A stretch of 64,000 nucleotides of DNA from Protula sp. h YS-2021 (Eukaryota > Annelida > Polychaeta > Sabellida > Serpulidae). Shown here piece by piece: positions 36,701-44,424 of this stretch. A program made the translations under genes and the position numbers. The notes under the pieces were generated by a model. It was not told where the DNA came from. It saw only the letters and a program-made list of their open reading frames with translations, and ran no database searches. Location: assembly GCA_949752745.1 (NCBI GenBank), contig OX457031.1:44952269-45016268 (forward strand), read 5' to 3'. Every line of letters starts with the position of its first letter. Position 1 is the stretch's first letter.

Positions 36701-38478
36701 TCAGCCTAATCCAACAAACCGTTTCGGAGATATCGCAACAATATGGCCAAAAAAATTCAAATTCAAAAATTAAAAAATTCGCCAAAAATACGTTCAGAAA
36801 TCAATCGCGACCATTCGCACTTCAACAAAAAATGCCTCATGCGAAACGTTTGTGTTGTTTCGATAACAAAAACTAAAATAGATGTAACATTTAAGATCGC
36901 AGCAGTTTGGTGATCTATGTGATACTACAAATACAATGTACACCAATTCATCAGAGGGTAAATACATAAGAAAGTAGACGGACATACTGCATACCAAACG
37001 CAGAAGTACCATACATGACGTATGTTTTAACCCTGCTTCATGGCAACCGAAATGTCTGACGGAATACTCAAGTGGAAGGAGACAATAACCCACCGACAAG
37101 TAGTCCCCGAGAAATAAAACAATGAAAAAGTACACAGAGTTTAGACATAACTTTGGGTTCACAACAGCTAACAGCGTCAGCAACATATACCTAGCGCATA
37201 AATCTACCATACGAAATCTTGTCACTATTCATACACAACATATGAGTGAATTTAAAAGAAAACTGAACTCCTTAAATTAGCCGATTTCAGTTATCAATAA
37301 TGCCTAAACTTGTATGATGTCAGCAAACAAACCAAGCATGAGGGGCAAAATCTATGCACCTATCAAATTAAAGAGACGTAATTCCATGAAACATCGTGAA
37401 TCGTTTGCTTAATAAAGCCATGATATTACCTCCAAGCGCATTTCGAGTCACGTGTTCGCGTTGTTATGGTAACATGTGCCACGTGACTGATACTAGCCAA
37501 TGCCTCGCCGCGGAAACCGTAAGTAGCTATGGACTGTAGATCCTCGAATTTTTCCAGCTTGCTAGTGGTAAATCTCTCACATACAATTGTCATGTCTTCT
37601 TTCTAGAAAGCAGGAAAAACATTTAATGAACCTTGAGAAAGAGCTCTGGACAACACCGTTAATAAACATTCTTGATTAAAGGGATGGCTGAAAGACGCAG
37701 TGAGCGCGAATTTTCCTGACGGGTGATCTAATCCACTGTATTCGCTTGGTTGAGGAAATTAGAGTAAACGCCAATGCCCTGCCTACCCCTCGAGCTCAGA
37801 TCTTAAATCGTACACCAGTACAGCATGCAGGTACTACAAGAGAACCCAACCGTGTACCAGTACAACCTACAGGTACTAGAGGAGAATTCACCCATATTCC
37901 AGTACAGCATACAGGTACCAGAAGAGAACTCACCCGTATACCAGTACCATTGTCCTGTATCTGCAGTAGCTTGAGCCCTCCCTGCTTGACAGTGACCTGG
38001 ATGCTGGATGACTTGGCATCTAAGCTATATAAACATCATACACACAACAACCAATTCAATATGCGTGTTTAGTATAATAACTACAATACAACCACAGAAC
38101 TTACACTGGCAAGCCAGTATATAATTGAAACTCACTTGATACATAGATAATTTTTTTAACAAATCAATTATATTATGAACATTTAACTTATGAATCAAAC
38201 GCATGACACTAATTTGGAATCGAATATTTCGCACTGCCGAAGAACATAAAACATTTCTCAGAAAAAGAAAAAGTTTCTACCAATTCATCAAAGTAACGAT
38301 TTGGCAATTTTTACGGCAGTCGGGACGATGTGGTAGAAACTATGCAAAACGGAAACAAAAACACTCACCAGTTTTCAATCATTTCTTTAAGCGCATTTGC
38401 TGGTCTTTGAATGACTTCCCCTGCAGCTATTCTGTTAACGACGACCTCATCTAATCGCTTTATAACACTACTAGCCAT
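23928..38478 (-). CDS. MLH1: MLH1, DNA mismatch repair MutL homologue, 5' part
   Basis: Minus-strand gene, seven exons: 38369-38478, 37934-38024, 37430-37602, 35918-35990, 34578-34669, 33886-33928 and 23928-24016. They total 671 nt, or 223 codons plus 2 nt, and join in phase with GT-AG introns. The predicted product is the N-terminal GHKL ATPase domain of MLH1, which pairs with PMS-type MutL proteins and acts after MutS mismatch recognition in the nucleus. Visible ATPase motifs are the N-box (LKEMIENCLDA), DNGTGIR and [12 protein letters not shown]. As I recall the vertebrate gene, exon lengths and phases match exactly, except that vertebrate exons 3 and 4 are one exon here and the protein starts two residues later. 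Exons 9 onward were not found, so intron 8 exceeds 23.9 kb or an exon was missed. No in-frame break is seen. Confidence 0.96.
24017..24970 (-). other. MLH1 intron 7, unique part
   Basis: Intron sequence upstream (on the minus strand) of the exon 8 acceptor. No additional exon or repeat family was recognised. Intron 7 as a whole spans 24017-33885 (9,869 bp). Confidence 0.6.
24975..25225. repeat. Minisatellite of about 62 bp, 4-5 copies
   Basis: Degenerate units with AGTGCGCATGTTTATTTAA and TTGATGCGCGG, immediately before the 114-bp satellite, in MLH1 intron 7. Confidence 0.8.
25235..31873. repeat. 114-bp satellite with higher-order repeats, about 58 monomers
   Basis: Tandem 114-bp monomers. 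Each has two ATTATCGCCCA words about 21 bp apart, then CATTTATCATATTTTCGGGT, TTGATTCCTGCACTTTTAAA and GCGAAAATTACAACTTTCTT. Monomer types recur in order: the variant TATCGACCAT occurs at about 25721, 27203, 28799 and 30624, spaced 1482, 1596 and about 1825 bp (13, 14 and about 16 monomers). This is a higher-order repeat of variable length. 114 is divisible by three and several frames lack stops, so long repetitive ORFs of 38-residue units appear on both strands. I read these as artefacts. The array fills two thirds of MLH1 intron 7. Confidence 0.96.
31885..33062. repeat. Three units of about 338 bp ending in a GACGGACGG tract
   Basis: The word CCCCTTAGTTCTAGTTTCTT recurs at about 32085, 32422 and 32761. 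Units include TTCGGAATCTTCCGATGAAA and AAATGGTTTAAACC. A GGACGGACAGACGGACGATA tract follows near 33010, then GGCTAAAAAGCAAACTGGGC. The layout (internal tandem units, then GACGG tract, then palindromic-type end) resembles families A and B. It lies in MLH1 intron 7. Confidence 0.8.
33063..33852. repeat. Units of about 140-165 bp ending in (CTAA)n and a hairpin
   Basis: Four to five copies of a unit with CACCCGATCGACTAGAAAAG, CACAAGCCGTATGCACGAC and CCAAAAATAAATGACATCGG. A (CTAA)n run (33737-33787) follows, then a perfect 12-bp hairpin (CCCAGCTTACGT, loop GTA, ACGTAAGCTGGG) at 33818-33844. The array ends 34 bp from the MLH1 exon 7 donor. Confidence 0.8.
33886..33928 (-). CDS. MLH1: MLH1 exon 7 (43-nt microexon)
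   Basis: Acceptor TTTTTTACAG, then one base completing the Arg codon and 14 codons, [14 protein letters not shown], then donor GTTTGG. Family members have YSVHNAGISFSVKK-type sequence here, and the length equals vertebrate exon 7. The donor is weak (GTTTGG) and is followed by a repeat array and a 9.9-kb intron. Confidence 0.93.
33929..34577 (-). other. MLH1 intron 6 with family E fragment
   Basis: 649-bp intron. At about 34268-34360 it contains TTTGGCTCGGGCGACCAACT and GGCTAACTTTTTCTAAATAT, a fragment of dispersed repeat family E. Otherwise nothing was recognised. Confidence 0.7.
34578..34669 (-). CDS. MLH1: MLH1 exon 6
   Basis: 92 nt after acceptor TATTTGGTAG, ending AGCAG before GTAATC. 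It encodes [19 protein letters not shown] then [11 protein letters not shown] and a split Arg codon. VEDLFYN and TRRKALK are hallmark MutL ATPase-domain residues. Length and phase match vertebrate exon 6. Confidence 0.95.
34785..35236. repeat. 30-bp minisatellite in MLH1 intron 5 (block 1)
   Basis: About 15 units of GCACGAGGACTGCACATGGG followed by GATAACAGAGT. On the transcribed strand each unit has a pyrimidine-rich stretch ending in TGTGCAG. Confidence 0.93.
35237..35445. repeat. Dispersed repeat, family E
   Basis: Reads GGCTCGGGCGACCAACTTTT, TAGTCGCCCGAGTGGCGACT, a middle with TTGATTATTTTTAACACCAT, and GCGCCGGGCGACTAACTTTT. Related copies or pieces lie at 12608-12690, 34268-34360 and 42180-42425. 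It sits between two blocks of the 30-bp minisatellite, so it probably inserted into that array. Class unknown. Confidence 0.75.
35446..35905. repeat. 30-bp minisatellite in MLH1 intron 5 (block 2)
   Basis: About 15 units of the same 30-bp repeat (AACAGAGTGCACGAGGACTG and CACAGGGGGT). It starts about 12 bp inside the intron from the exon 5 donor at 35917. Confidence 0.93.
35918..35990 (-). CDS. MLH1: MLH1 exon 5
   Basis: 73 nt after acceptor TTTATTTCAG: one base completing Arg, then 24 codons reading [18 protein letters not shown] then VGTQIT, then donor GTATGG. The family pattern SDGKLK, KPCAGN-GTQIT is clear. Length and phase match vertebrate exon 5. The donor is non-ideal at positions +4 to +6, and a minisatellite begins right after it. 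Confidence 0.96.
36105..36795. repeat. Tandem repeat of about 155-165 bp in MLH1 intron 4
   Basis: Four to five units with CGCCAAAAATACATTTTCAG, GAAATGAAGAAAAACTTCGC, AGTAAACATTTGCACTATAT and GTTTCGGAGATATCGCAACA. Open frames are repeat artefacts. Confidence 0.9.
36796..37429 (-). other. MLH1 intron 4, unique part
   Basis: Intron 4 spans 35991-37429. Apart from the array above, nothing was recognised here. A 143-codon minus-strand frame (36794-37225) has no recognisable domain and partly overlaps the array. Confidence 0.6.
37430..37602 (-). CDS. MLH1: MLH1 fused exon 3+4
   Basis: 173 nt between acceptor CTGCTTTCTAG and donor GTAATA. It encodes [57 protein letters not shown] and a split Arg. 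It contains GHKL motif III ([11 protein letters not shown]). 173 nt equals vertebrate exons 3 (99) plus 4 (74), so the intron between them is absent. It lies 331 bp from exon 2 in transcript direction. Confidence 0.97.
37801..37958. repeat. 42-bp minisatellite overlapping MLH1 exon 2 end and donor
   Basis: About 3.7 copies of a 42-bp unit. On the MLH1 strand it is GTACTGGTATACGGGTGAGT, TCTCTTCTGGTACCTGTA, TGCT. The first copy contains the last 15 or so nt of exon 2 and its GTGAGT donor. In later copies the donor position reads GTGAAT, then TTGGGT, so it decays away from the exon. The plus strand reads as a 14-residue repeat ([14 protein letters not shown]), which is antisense and not considered a gene. 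Confidence 0.9.
37934..38024 (-). CDS. MLH1: MLH1 exon 2
   Basis: 91 nt after acceptor TTATATAG. The first C completes Cys, then [30 protein letters not shown], then donor GTGAGT. It carries GHKL motif II (DNGTGI). Length and phase match vertebrate exon 2. Its 3' end and donor are the first unit of the adjacent 42-bp minisatellite. Confidence 0.97.
38369..38478 (-). CDS. MLH1: MLH1 exon 1
   Basis: Start codon at 38478 in context CTGCCATGG, a good Kozak match. It encodes [36 protein letters not shown] and TG of a split Cys, before donor [33 protein letters not shown] is the MLH1 N-terminus with the GHKL N-box. Two residues shorter than the human start. Confidence 0.97.
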
Positions 38479-38640
38479 GGCAGCGACCTGTTTATAAAAC
38501 ACACAAGCCCGACATGGCCAGGGTAAGCTCCGACAATCAGGTATAGGCCAATGTGCTTGGTTACAAAGACAAATACAGTATGCACAAGCTAGTCATGACC
38601 AACACGCTATTCCAACAAGTGGGTCAGTGAAACTGACTAT
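38479..38640. promoter_or_regulatory. Presumed MLH1 upstream region
   Basis: Minus strand, just upstream of the start codon: a TTTATAAAC TATA-like word about 15-20 bp from the ATG, and an inverted CCAAT at about 38545-38550. The TATA-like word is too close to the ATG to be a normal core element unless the leader is spliced; AAACAG precedes GTCGCTGCCATGG. The promoter is inferred from position only. Confidence 0.3.
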
Positions 38641-39440
38641 GTCCCCCGCCGGCGTACAATCATAGTATTTGATTTTGTTAGGTTGGACTACAACCCTTCG
38701 TATCATATTCGTGAATTTTAAAATTCCAGCTGGGCCAATGTCCTTGGACCAACATGGCTCATTTACAATACCAATTCTTGTTACTACCCATACTACCTAT
38801 GTGTATAACATTTTGCCAATTGTTTAAAAAAATGTAGGCTTGAGTGTGTTAACAAACTCATTCCAGTATGTAAGGGTTGTGAAAATTTCTAAAGTTCAGC
38901 TGGGCCAATGTCCTTGGGCCGACAGGGCTCATTTACAATACCGACCTTTGTTGGTTCCAATACTTCCTATATCTAAAAGATTTCAACAATCGATCCAGAA
39001 TTGTAGGCTTGAGTGTGTTAACAAACTCATTCAACTGAGTAAGGATTGGGAAAATTTGTGAAGTTCAGCTCGGCCAATGTCCTTGGGCCGACACGGCTCA
39101 TTTACAATACCGATCCTTGTTCGTTCCAGTACTACCCATAGATACAATATCTTAACAATCGGTGGAAAAATGTAGGCTTGAGTGTGTTAACAAACTCATT
39201 CGACTGAGTAAGGATTTGGAAAATTTGTGAAGTTCAGCTGGACCAATGTCCTTGGGCCGACATGGCTCATTTACAATACCGATCCTTGTTCGTTCCAGTG
39301 CTACCCATGTGTACAATATCTTAACAATCGGTGGAAAAATGTAGGCTTGAGTGTGTTAACAAAAAAGGTGTCGACAGACGGACAGACGGACGGACGGCAG
39401 GACAAACCCGAAAACTATAGTCCCCCGGCGGGGGACTAAC
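38641..39440. mobile_element. Internally repeated element with GC-rich inverted ends (family B)
   Basis: Starts GTCCCCCGCCGG and ends CCGGCGGGGGAC. Inside are four units of about 180 bp with GGGCCAATGTCCTTGG, CATTTACAATACCGATCCTT, GTAGGCTTGAGTGTGTTAAC and AACAAACTCATTC. A GACGGACAGACGGACGGACG tract precedes the right end. It has the same plan as family A but different sequence, and lies directly upstream of MLH1. Confidence 0.7.
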
Positions 39441-39644
39441 AAGCGGAGAAGTACAAGACAACATGGATGCACTCGAGGTCTAAACATTGTTACTGACTGA
39501 ATTGATATTTCAACTGGAACAGAAACCTGTGCGGGGCAGGATTAATTTAATCACTCAACCGAAAATCACTTTCAATCGATTTTTTTTTAATTTATGCAAC
39601 TCTATGTGGAATGTTAGAATTCAAAATATAGTCAAAATTGTTAA

Positions 39645-40680
39645 CGATTTTTTTATTTTCGGTATGTCACCGTCGCCCACGACACATTTTTATGTTCCCT
39701 TATTATATGCAAACCGAGAACTGCTACCGCGGAAGGGATGGACTTCGTAAACGAGGTCAACATCTGAACGCTTTCCGAGATAACACACCTTTGAACGAGA
39801 AAATATAGGTCAAAGTTCAGATCACGAGCTTTGCCTAATATAACTCCGTACAGTGGGTGGAGTCCGAAAATGAGGCCAAAATCTCTGAGGGTTACCCAGT
39901 AAACACTTCGCACGTCACCGGTGACTACAAAAAGGCAGTTCAAAACTTAGTTCACGCGAGAACGTGGTCGAAGCGACAAATCGCTCTATCTCTAAGGGTT
40001 TCCGAGAAAACACAACTCACGTGAGCTTTGACCCTGAAAATCTGGTCAAAGTTCAGATCACGAAGTTACCTCTTATGTAATTCCTTACACGTGGAGTCCT
40101 AAAATGAGACCAAAATCGATGTCTCTAACAGATACCGAGAAAACAGGGCCTCGTGACTTTTGACCCCGACAATATAGGTCAAAGTTCAGATCACGAAGTA
40201 ATTCTGTAAGATCACGAAGTAACTTTAGCGTAATCCCTCACACGGTGTGGAGTCCTAAAATGAGTACAAAATTATTCTTTCCCTAACGGAAACCGAGACA
40301 ACATATGCCAAGTGACCTCTGACCTTCAAAATATAGGCCAAAGTTCAGATTACAAAGCAACCCCTAAAATTACCCTGTAGAGGAGTGGAATCAGAAAATG
40401 AGATCAAAATCGCTCTATATCTAACGAACACCGATATAAAACAGATCGCGTGACCGCTGAGTTTAAAAATGTAGATCAAAACTGAGATTACAAAGTAACC
40501 TCTTATGTTACTCTGTAGAGACATTGAAATACGAAACTGAGGTTAAAATCACTCCACCTCTAACTGTATCCGAGATAACACAGGTCACGTGGCCTTTGAC
40601 CATGAAAATGTAGGTCAAAGTTCAGATCAAGAAGTTACCCTTAACGTAAAAACGTGATGGAGTCCGAAAATGACGGCTTC
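39645..40680. repeat. Diverged array containing DR1-like AGGTCAAAGTTCA motifs
   Basis: Six to eight units of about 130-150 bp with GGAGTCCTAAAATGAG, CTCTATCTCTAACGG-like, ACCGAGATAACACA, GTGACCTTTGACC and AGGTCAAAGTTCAGATCACG. The 13-mer AGGTCAAAGTTCA occurs at 39807-39819, 40176-40188 and 40612-40624, with one-base variants at 40043-40055 and 40335-40347. It is related in style to 11220-11700. Confidence 0.8.
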
Positions 40681-41464
40681 CGAAATAACATGAGTAGAAA
40701 ATGACACATTTATAAAATCCTGAATACTTGTCTGCATCCTACATGATATAATGGGAGTTTCCCCGAAATATCCATCTATTTTATTTATAGTTAACGCATC
40801 CACAAACCGTGGTTTTTCCACAACTGCGTTGCATCTTTTAAAAATGGATTTCACCTGTTGTCCACAAAGAAATACAAAAATAAAAATGTCTGTGAATGTA
40901 CTTTCTTTGTAGTTCATAAAACCACGAGGTTATGGGAATTCCCTAGGTTTTACTATGACTAGACCGTTCTAAAATCCAAATTTGCGGCACTTTCCCAACA
41001 TTTTATGGATATGTAAAGAAGTACCAGGAGGGTGGGATCGGCCTGCAGCAGGTCTGTGTTAACCTTCCAAAAAGTTCTGGCGCTTCCCCGTTTAGTCTTT
41101 GGTTATGTGGCTGATAGCGTAGTTCTGTCTGCACTTTGTTTCGAGGTTTACATTTAAAATAGATACTTCAGTAAAAAAAACTTGAAGCCCAGTCAAAAAA
41201 ACAAAGAAGAAAATGCCAAGGAAATACACAAAATATCCCTCTGCGCGTAGATCACAAAAGTGCATCCATGATGTGTTTGGAGTTCCATGACATGTTTGGA
41301 CTTCCCCTGGAATCTCCAATCTTTTTATTTCTACATCAAATAACCAGAAGCTTACTGATATTTTTTCAACTCTTGTCACTATTCTCTACATTTTTCAAAG
41401 AAGTAAAGAGGTACCGTCGACTTCCGCAGCTCAATAACGGAGCCAGCTGCATCACGCAATAGTT
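40681..41464. other. Intergenic stretch, nothing recognised
   Basis: Two minus-strand frames of about 95 codons (40627-40917 and 41092-41379) have no recognisable domain. No splice-supported exon was identified. Confidence 0.4.
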
Positions 41465-41870
41465 GGAAAAGGCTTGCAAGAAATTTAAAGTTAAATATTG
41501 TGGGTGTACAGAATAAATTCAAGCGCAATTCTGCATTTCCATTGTTTGAGTATATAAACTAATCAATAACACCTTTATTTGAATTTTTGGTCACCTGACA
41601 TTGGTCCCATGAGACCGGAACGTAAACAAACATTTGACAGGTGAGTGTGGAAGGTAACTTTTCTACACTTTATCGAATAAGTAACAGGTATGCAGCCCAT
41701 TAAAAATTGTGCCTCCTTTGCAAAAAGGATATTCTGTGCATGAACTTTGTTTGAACTAATTGTTTGAATAACAGGGACCGATATGCAGGGTTCTTGCCTC
41801 AGAAGATATGACGCTGACCCTATTAGCGCAACAATGGAAGGCTTCGTAGCTGTGACAGTAAGGAAATAAT
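41465..41870. repeat. Diverged direct duplication, copy 1
   Basis: Shares order and sequence with 42538-42830: AAATTTAAAGTTAAA, AGAATAAATT, TTTGAGTATAT, ATCAATAACACCTTTATTT, AACAAACATTTGACAGGTG and ATGGAAGGCTTCGTAGCT. Both copies are non-coding. Confidence 0.75.
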
Positions 41871-42164
41871 TTAATTAATCGCTAACTTGGAGCTGCTCTA
41901 GATCCCAGAAGCCGCTCGCTACTGAGGGATCGGCTACCGCTTCAAATCCAGGCGATAATAACAATATGCAAATCAACTTTGCTCGCTTTGAAGCAGCTCT
42001 GTGGCGAGGTTGTCCAAGATTTAACGACCGACAAGTTTTTATTAGAATTTGCCAAAGGCCCTCAAAGTACAACGACAATGATATACAAATTCTTTGTTGT
42101 GCATTCTTCAGGGGAAAAGAATACGGAAATAATCACTATCTCTCGCAATAACAGGGTTGAGATT

Positions 42165-42427
42165 TCGCGGTCGCCCGGTCGCTCGTGGCGAACAACTTTT
42201 GGCTCGGGCAACCAACTTTTTCGAGTTGGTCGCCCGAGTGGCGACTAACTTTTTTTCTGAGGTAAACACCGTTGATTATTTTAAACACCATTTTGTTGTT
42301 GTTTTTTTTTCATGTGAGGTGGGCCAGACAAATTTGGCAAAAATTGCGCCGAACCTTTGTGCCGGGCGACTAATTTTTTTTAAGTTGGTCGCCCTCTGGG
42401 CGACCAGAAAATTTTACGAAGTCTCAA
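42165..42427. repeat. Dispersed repeat, family E (second full copy)
   Basis: GGCTCGGGCAACCAACTTTT, GTCGCCCGAGTGGCGACTAA, GTTGATTATTTTAAACACCA, CATGTGAGGTGGGCCAGAC and GCCGGGCGACTAATTTTTT match 35237-35445. Confidence 0.85.
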
Positions 42428-42537
42428 CCCTGTATAATTGACATTTGTTTGCATCCATGGAACATGGTTTATCACGTGAAAAAGTGACAGTAAATTTTGT
42501 AATTATCAACCAAAAATTTTGAATTGGAATTTTAAGC

Positions 42538-42830
42538 AGCAGGGAAGAAATTAAAGGTTAAAAATTGAGTGTGTGGAGAATAAATTTATACCCATCTCTC
42601 AATTATTTGAGTATATGTTTTACAGATTATCAATAACACCTATATTTAAATTTTGATCTTCTGGCATTTAATGCCCATAATGATAACGTAACAAACATTT
42701 CACAGGTGCGAAGCTGACTTGTCTGTTCCATTAAAAATTATGCCTGTTTTGCAAAAACGGCACGAGTACATTGTGCATGTACTGTACGCCAAACCATGGA
42801 AGGCTTCGTAGCTCTAATAGAGAGATATAC
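42538..42830. repeat. Diverged direct duplication, copy 2
   Basis: Counterpart of 41465-41870, about 1.05 kb away. The family E repeat lies between the copies. Confidence 0.75.
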
Positions 42831-42944
42831 GAAGTTATTCAAATCGGCGCTGACTGGGGGCTAATTTGGAGGTAGGAGCTACTCCCTCGTAGCCTACCGA
42901 CCAATGTCGGCCGGGCTAAAAAGGTACACCATGACTTCTGATGT

Positions 42945-43135
42945 GTTCCTGCTGAGCGATGAGGTTCAAAAGTAAACAGCTATGTGACTTAAGGATATTC
43001 TGATGTGTTCCTGCTGAGCGATGAGGTTCCTGCTGAGCGATGAGGTGTTCCTGCTGAGCGATGTGTTCCTGCTGAGCAATGAGGTTCCTGCTGAGCGATG
43101 TGTTCCTGCTGAGCAATGAGGTTCAAAACTAAACA
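42945..43135. repeat. Minisatellite of about 19-22 bp
   Basis: Seven copies of GTTCCTGCTGAGCGATGAG or a near relative. The flanking sequence AAACAGCTATGTGACTTAA occurs on both sides (42975 and 43131), so the array lies in a small duplication. Confidence 0.9.
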
Positions 43136-43145
43136 GCTATGTGAC

Positions 43146-44112
43146 TTAAAGATATTCTCTTTCTATGTACCAGTAACCTAAGTTAATGCTTGTAGTGTGG
43201 ACACCTTCCGAAAACAAGTATCCCGGAAATGATGGTTTTTGCCGAATCTCTCTACAACTGCCACTAGTTTACGAATGTAAAATACTCAACTGTTATCAGT
43301 AAACAGTTAGTATACACATATAAATGTCATTTTGAAAAGCAAGTTGATATGTCTCACAGTTTCAAGTTTGCACTTCAAATATTGATATTTCGGGATGATA
43401 AAATAAAGTGTCAAGTTAAAGCTGTGCTCGAAAATCCTGCCCGAAAAAATATATCGGCCCGGCGTTTTCGTGAATCACGATATCTTACTTCGCGAATGCC
43501 AGAAAACATGTGTAAAATCTTGTATTTCCTACATACCACAGCATTACGCGATCGCGCCCAAAACACGAGAGTTATTGGGCGAAAAGCATAGTAAAGTGGC
43601 GGGCGGACCTAGGTTACTGGTATACACGCCAAATCACTCTTTGGGTGTTTTGAATAAAATTCGTGAGAATTTTGAACCTCGACTGCGAGGGAACCAGGTA
43701 AAAATTAAAGAAATGATAGAAAAAGATTTGGCTAGTCGAAAGACATGGCCTAGTCCCAGTGGACCCTTTCTGTCTTCCTAGGTCAGAAAAGGTCACAGTT
43801 CCTGTAATAGTAATCACCACTGACCTCAATTTTCGCGGCTCTAGATCTTTCGGCGCATGTTCCAGGACACCGAGGTTCGAAGTGGCATGCCTTTTCTTAA
43901 AAACCACACTGAGAAGTATCCTGGCGCACTATTTTCGACCTCGTCCAAACTACCAAAATGGAGTAAAGAGTGGTTTTACAACTGCAGATTCCTTGTTGTT
44001 GTGGGCGATAATGGGAGATTCTTTATTCTGATCTGAAGAAAACATCTATTTTTCTCATTACAAAATTGTTATTTGACTAGTCCTAGATGACTCTTGCTTC
44101 CCAGCAAGAGTC
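43146..44112 (+). other. Intergenic stretch with unassigned 103-codon frame
   Basis: A plus-strand frame at about 43470-43781 reads NHDILLRECQKTCVKSC, then LLGEKHSKVAGGPRLLVYTP and NKIRENFEPRLRGNQVKIKE. Composition is coding-like, but I recognise no family. It may be an exon or a transposon remnant. A TGGGCGATAATGGGA word near 44000 resembles the inverse of the 114-bp satellite motif. Confidence 0.25.
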
Positions 44113-44424
44113 ATAGTTCCTATAATATAACTTGTCATTGATCTCAATTTTTCAATCTCGACGCACGACTGGGGCTAATGGCGTTGTTTTATAAAGGGTG
44201 CATCACATAAATAACCCAATTATAAATTATGGCGCACAATTTTTATGGTCAAATAACAATTTTGGGACTATTATTTGACCATAAAAATTGTGCGCCATAC
44301 ATGTAATTTATAATGAATTGAGTTATTTATGTGATGCACCCTTTGTAAAATAACGCCATTAGCCCCAGTCGTGCGCCGACATTGAAAAATTGAGATCAAT
44401 GACAAGTTATATTATAGGAACTAT
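44113..44424. mobile_element. 312-bp foldback element (near-perfect palindrome)
   Basis: Left arm ATAGTTCCTATAATATAACT... and right arm ...AGTTATATTATAGGAACTAT are inverted over about 145 bp, with a centre around ACAATTTTGGGACTA near 44262. Internal pairs include GGGTGCATCACATAAATAAC with GTTATTTATGTGATGCACCC. It is a foldback or MITE-like element; no transposase inside. TA may be the flanking target. Confidence 0.88.

Noticed and set aside
36794..37225. Minus-strand 143-codon frame as a membrane protein
   Set aside because: No recognisable family, lies in MLH1 intron 4 and runs into a tandem array.
37449..37501. RFX X-box (GTTGTTATGGTAAC) flanked by two CACGTG E-boxes and a CCAAT box, looking like a promoter
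   Set aside because: The whole stretch lies inside the MLH1 fused exon 3+4; the words are the antisense of codons for [15 protein letters not shown].
37746..38072. Plus-strand 108-codon frame with 14-residue repeats
   Set aside because: Antisense to MLH1 exon 2 and the 42-bp minisatellite.
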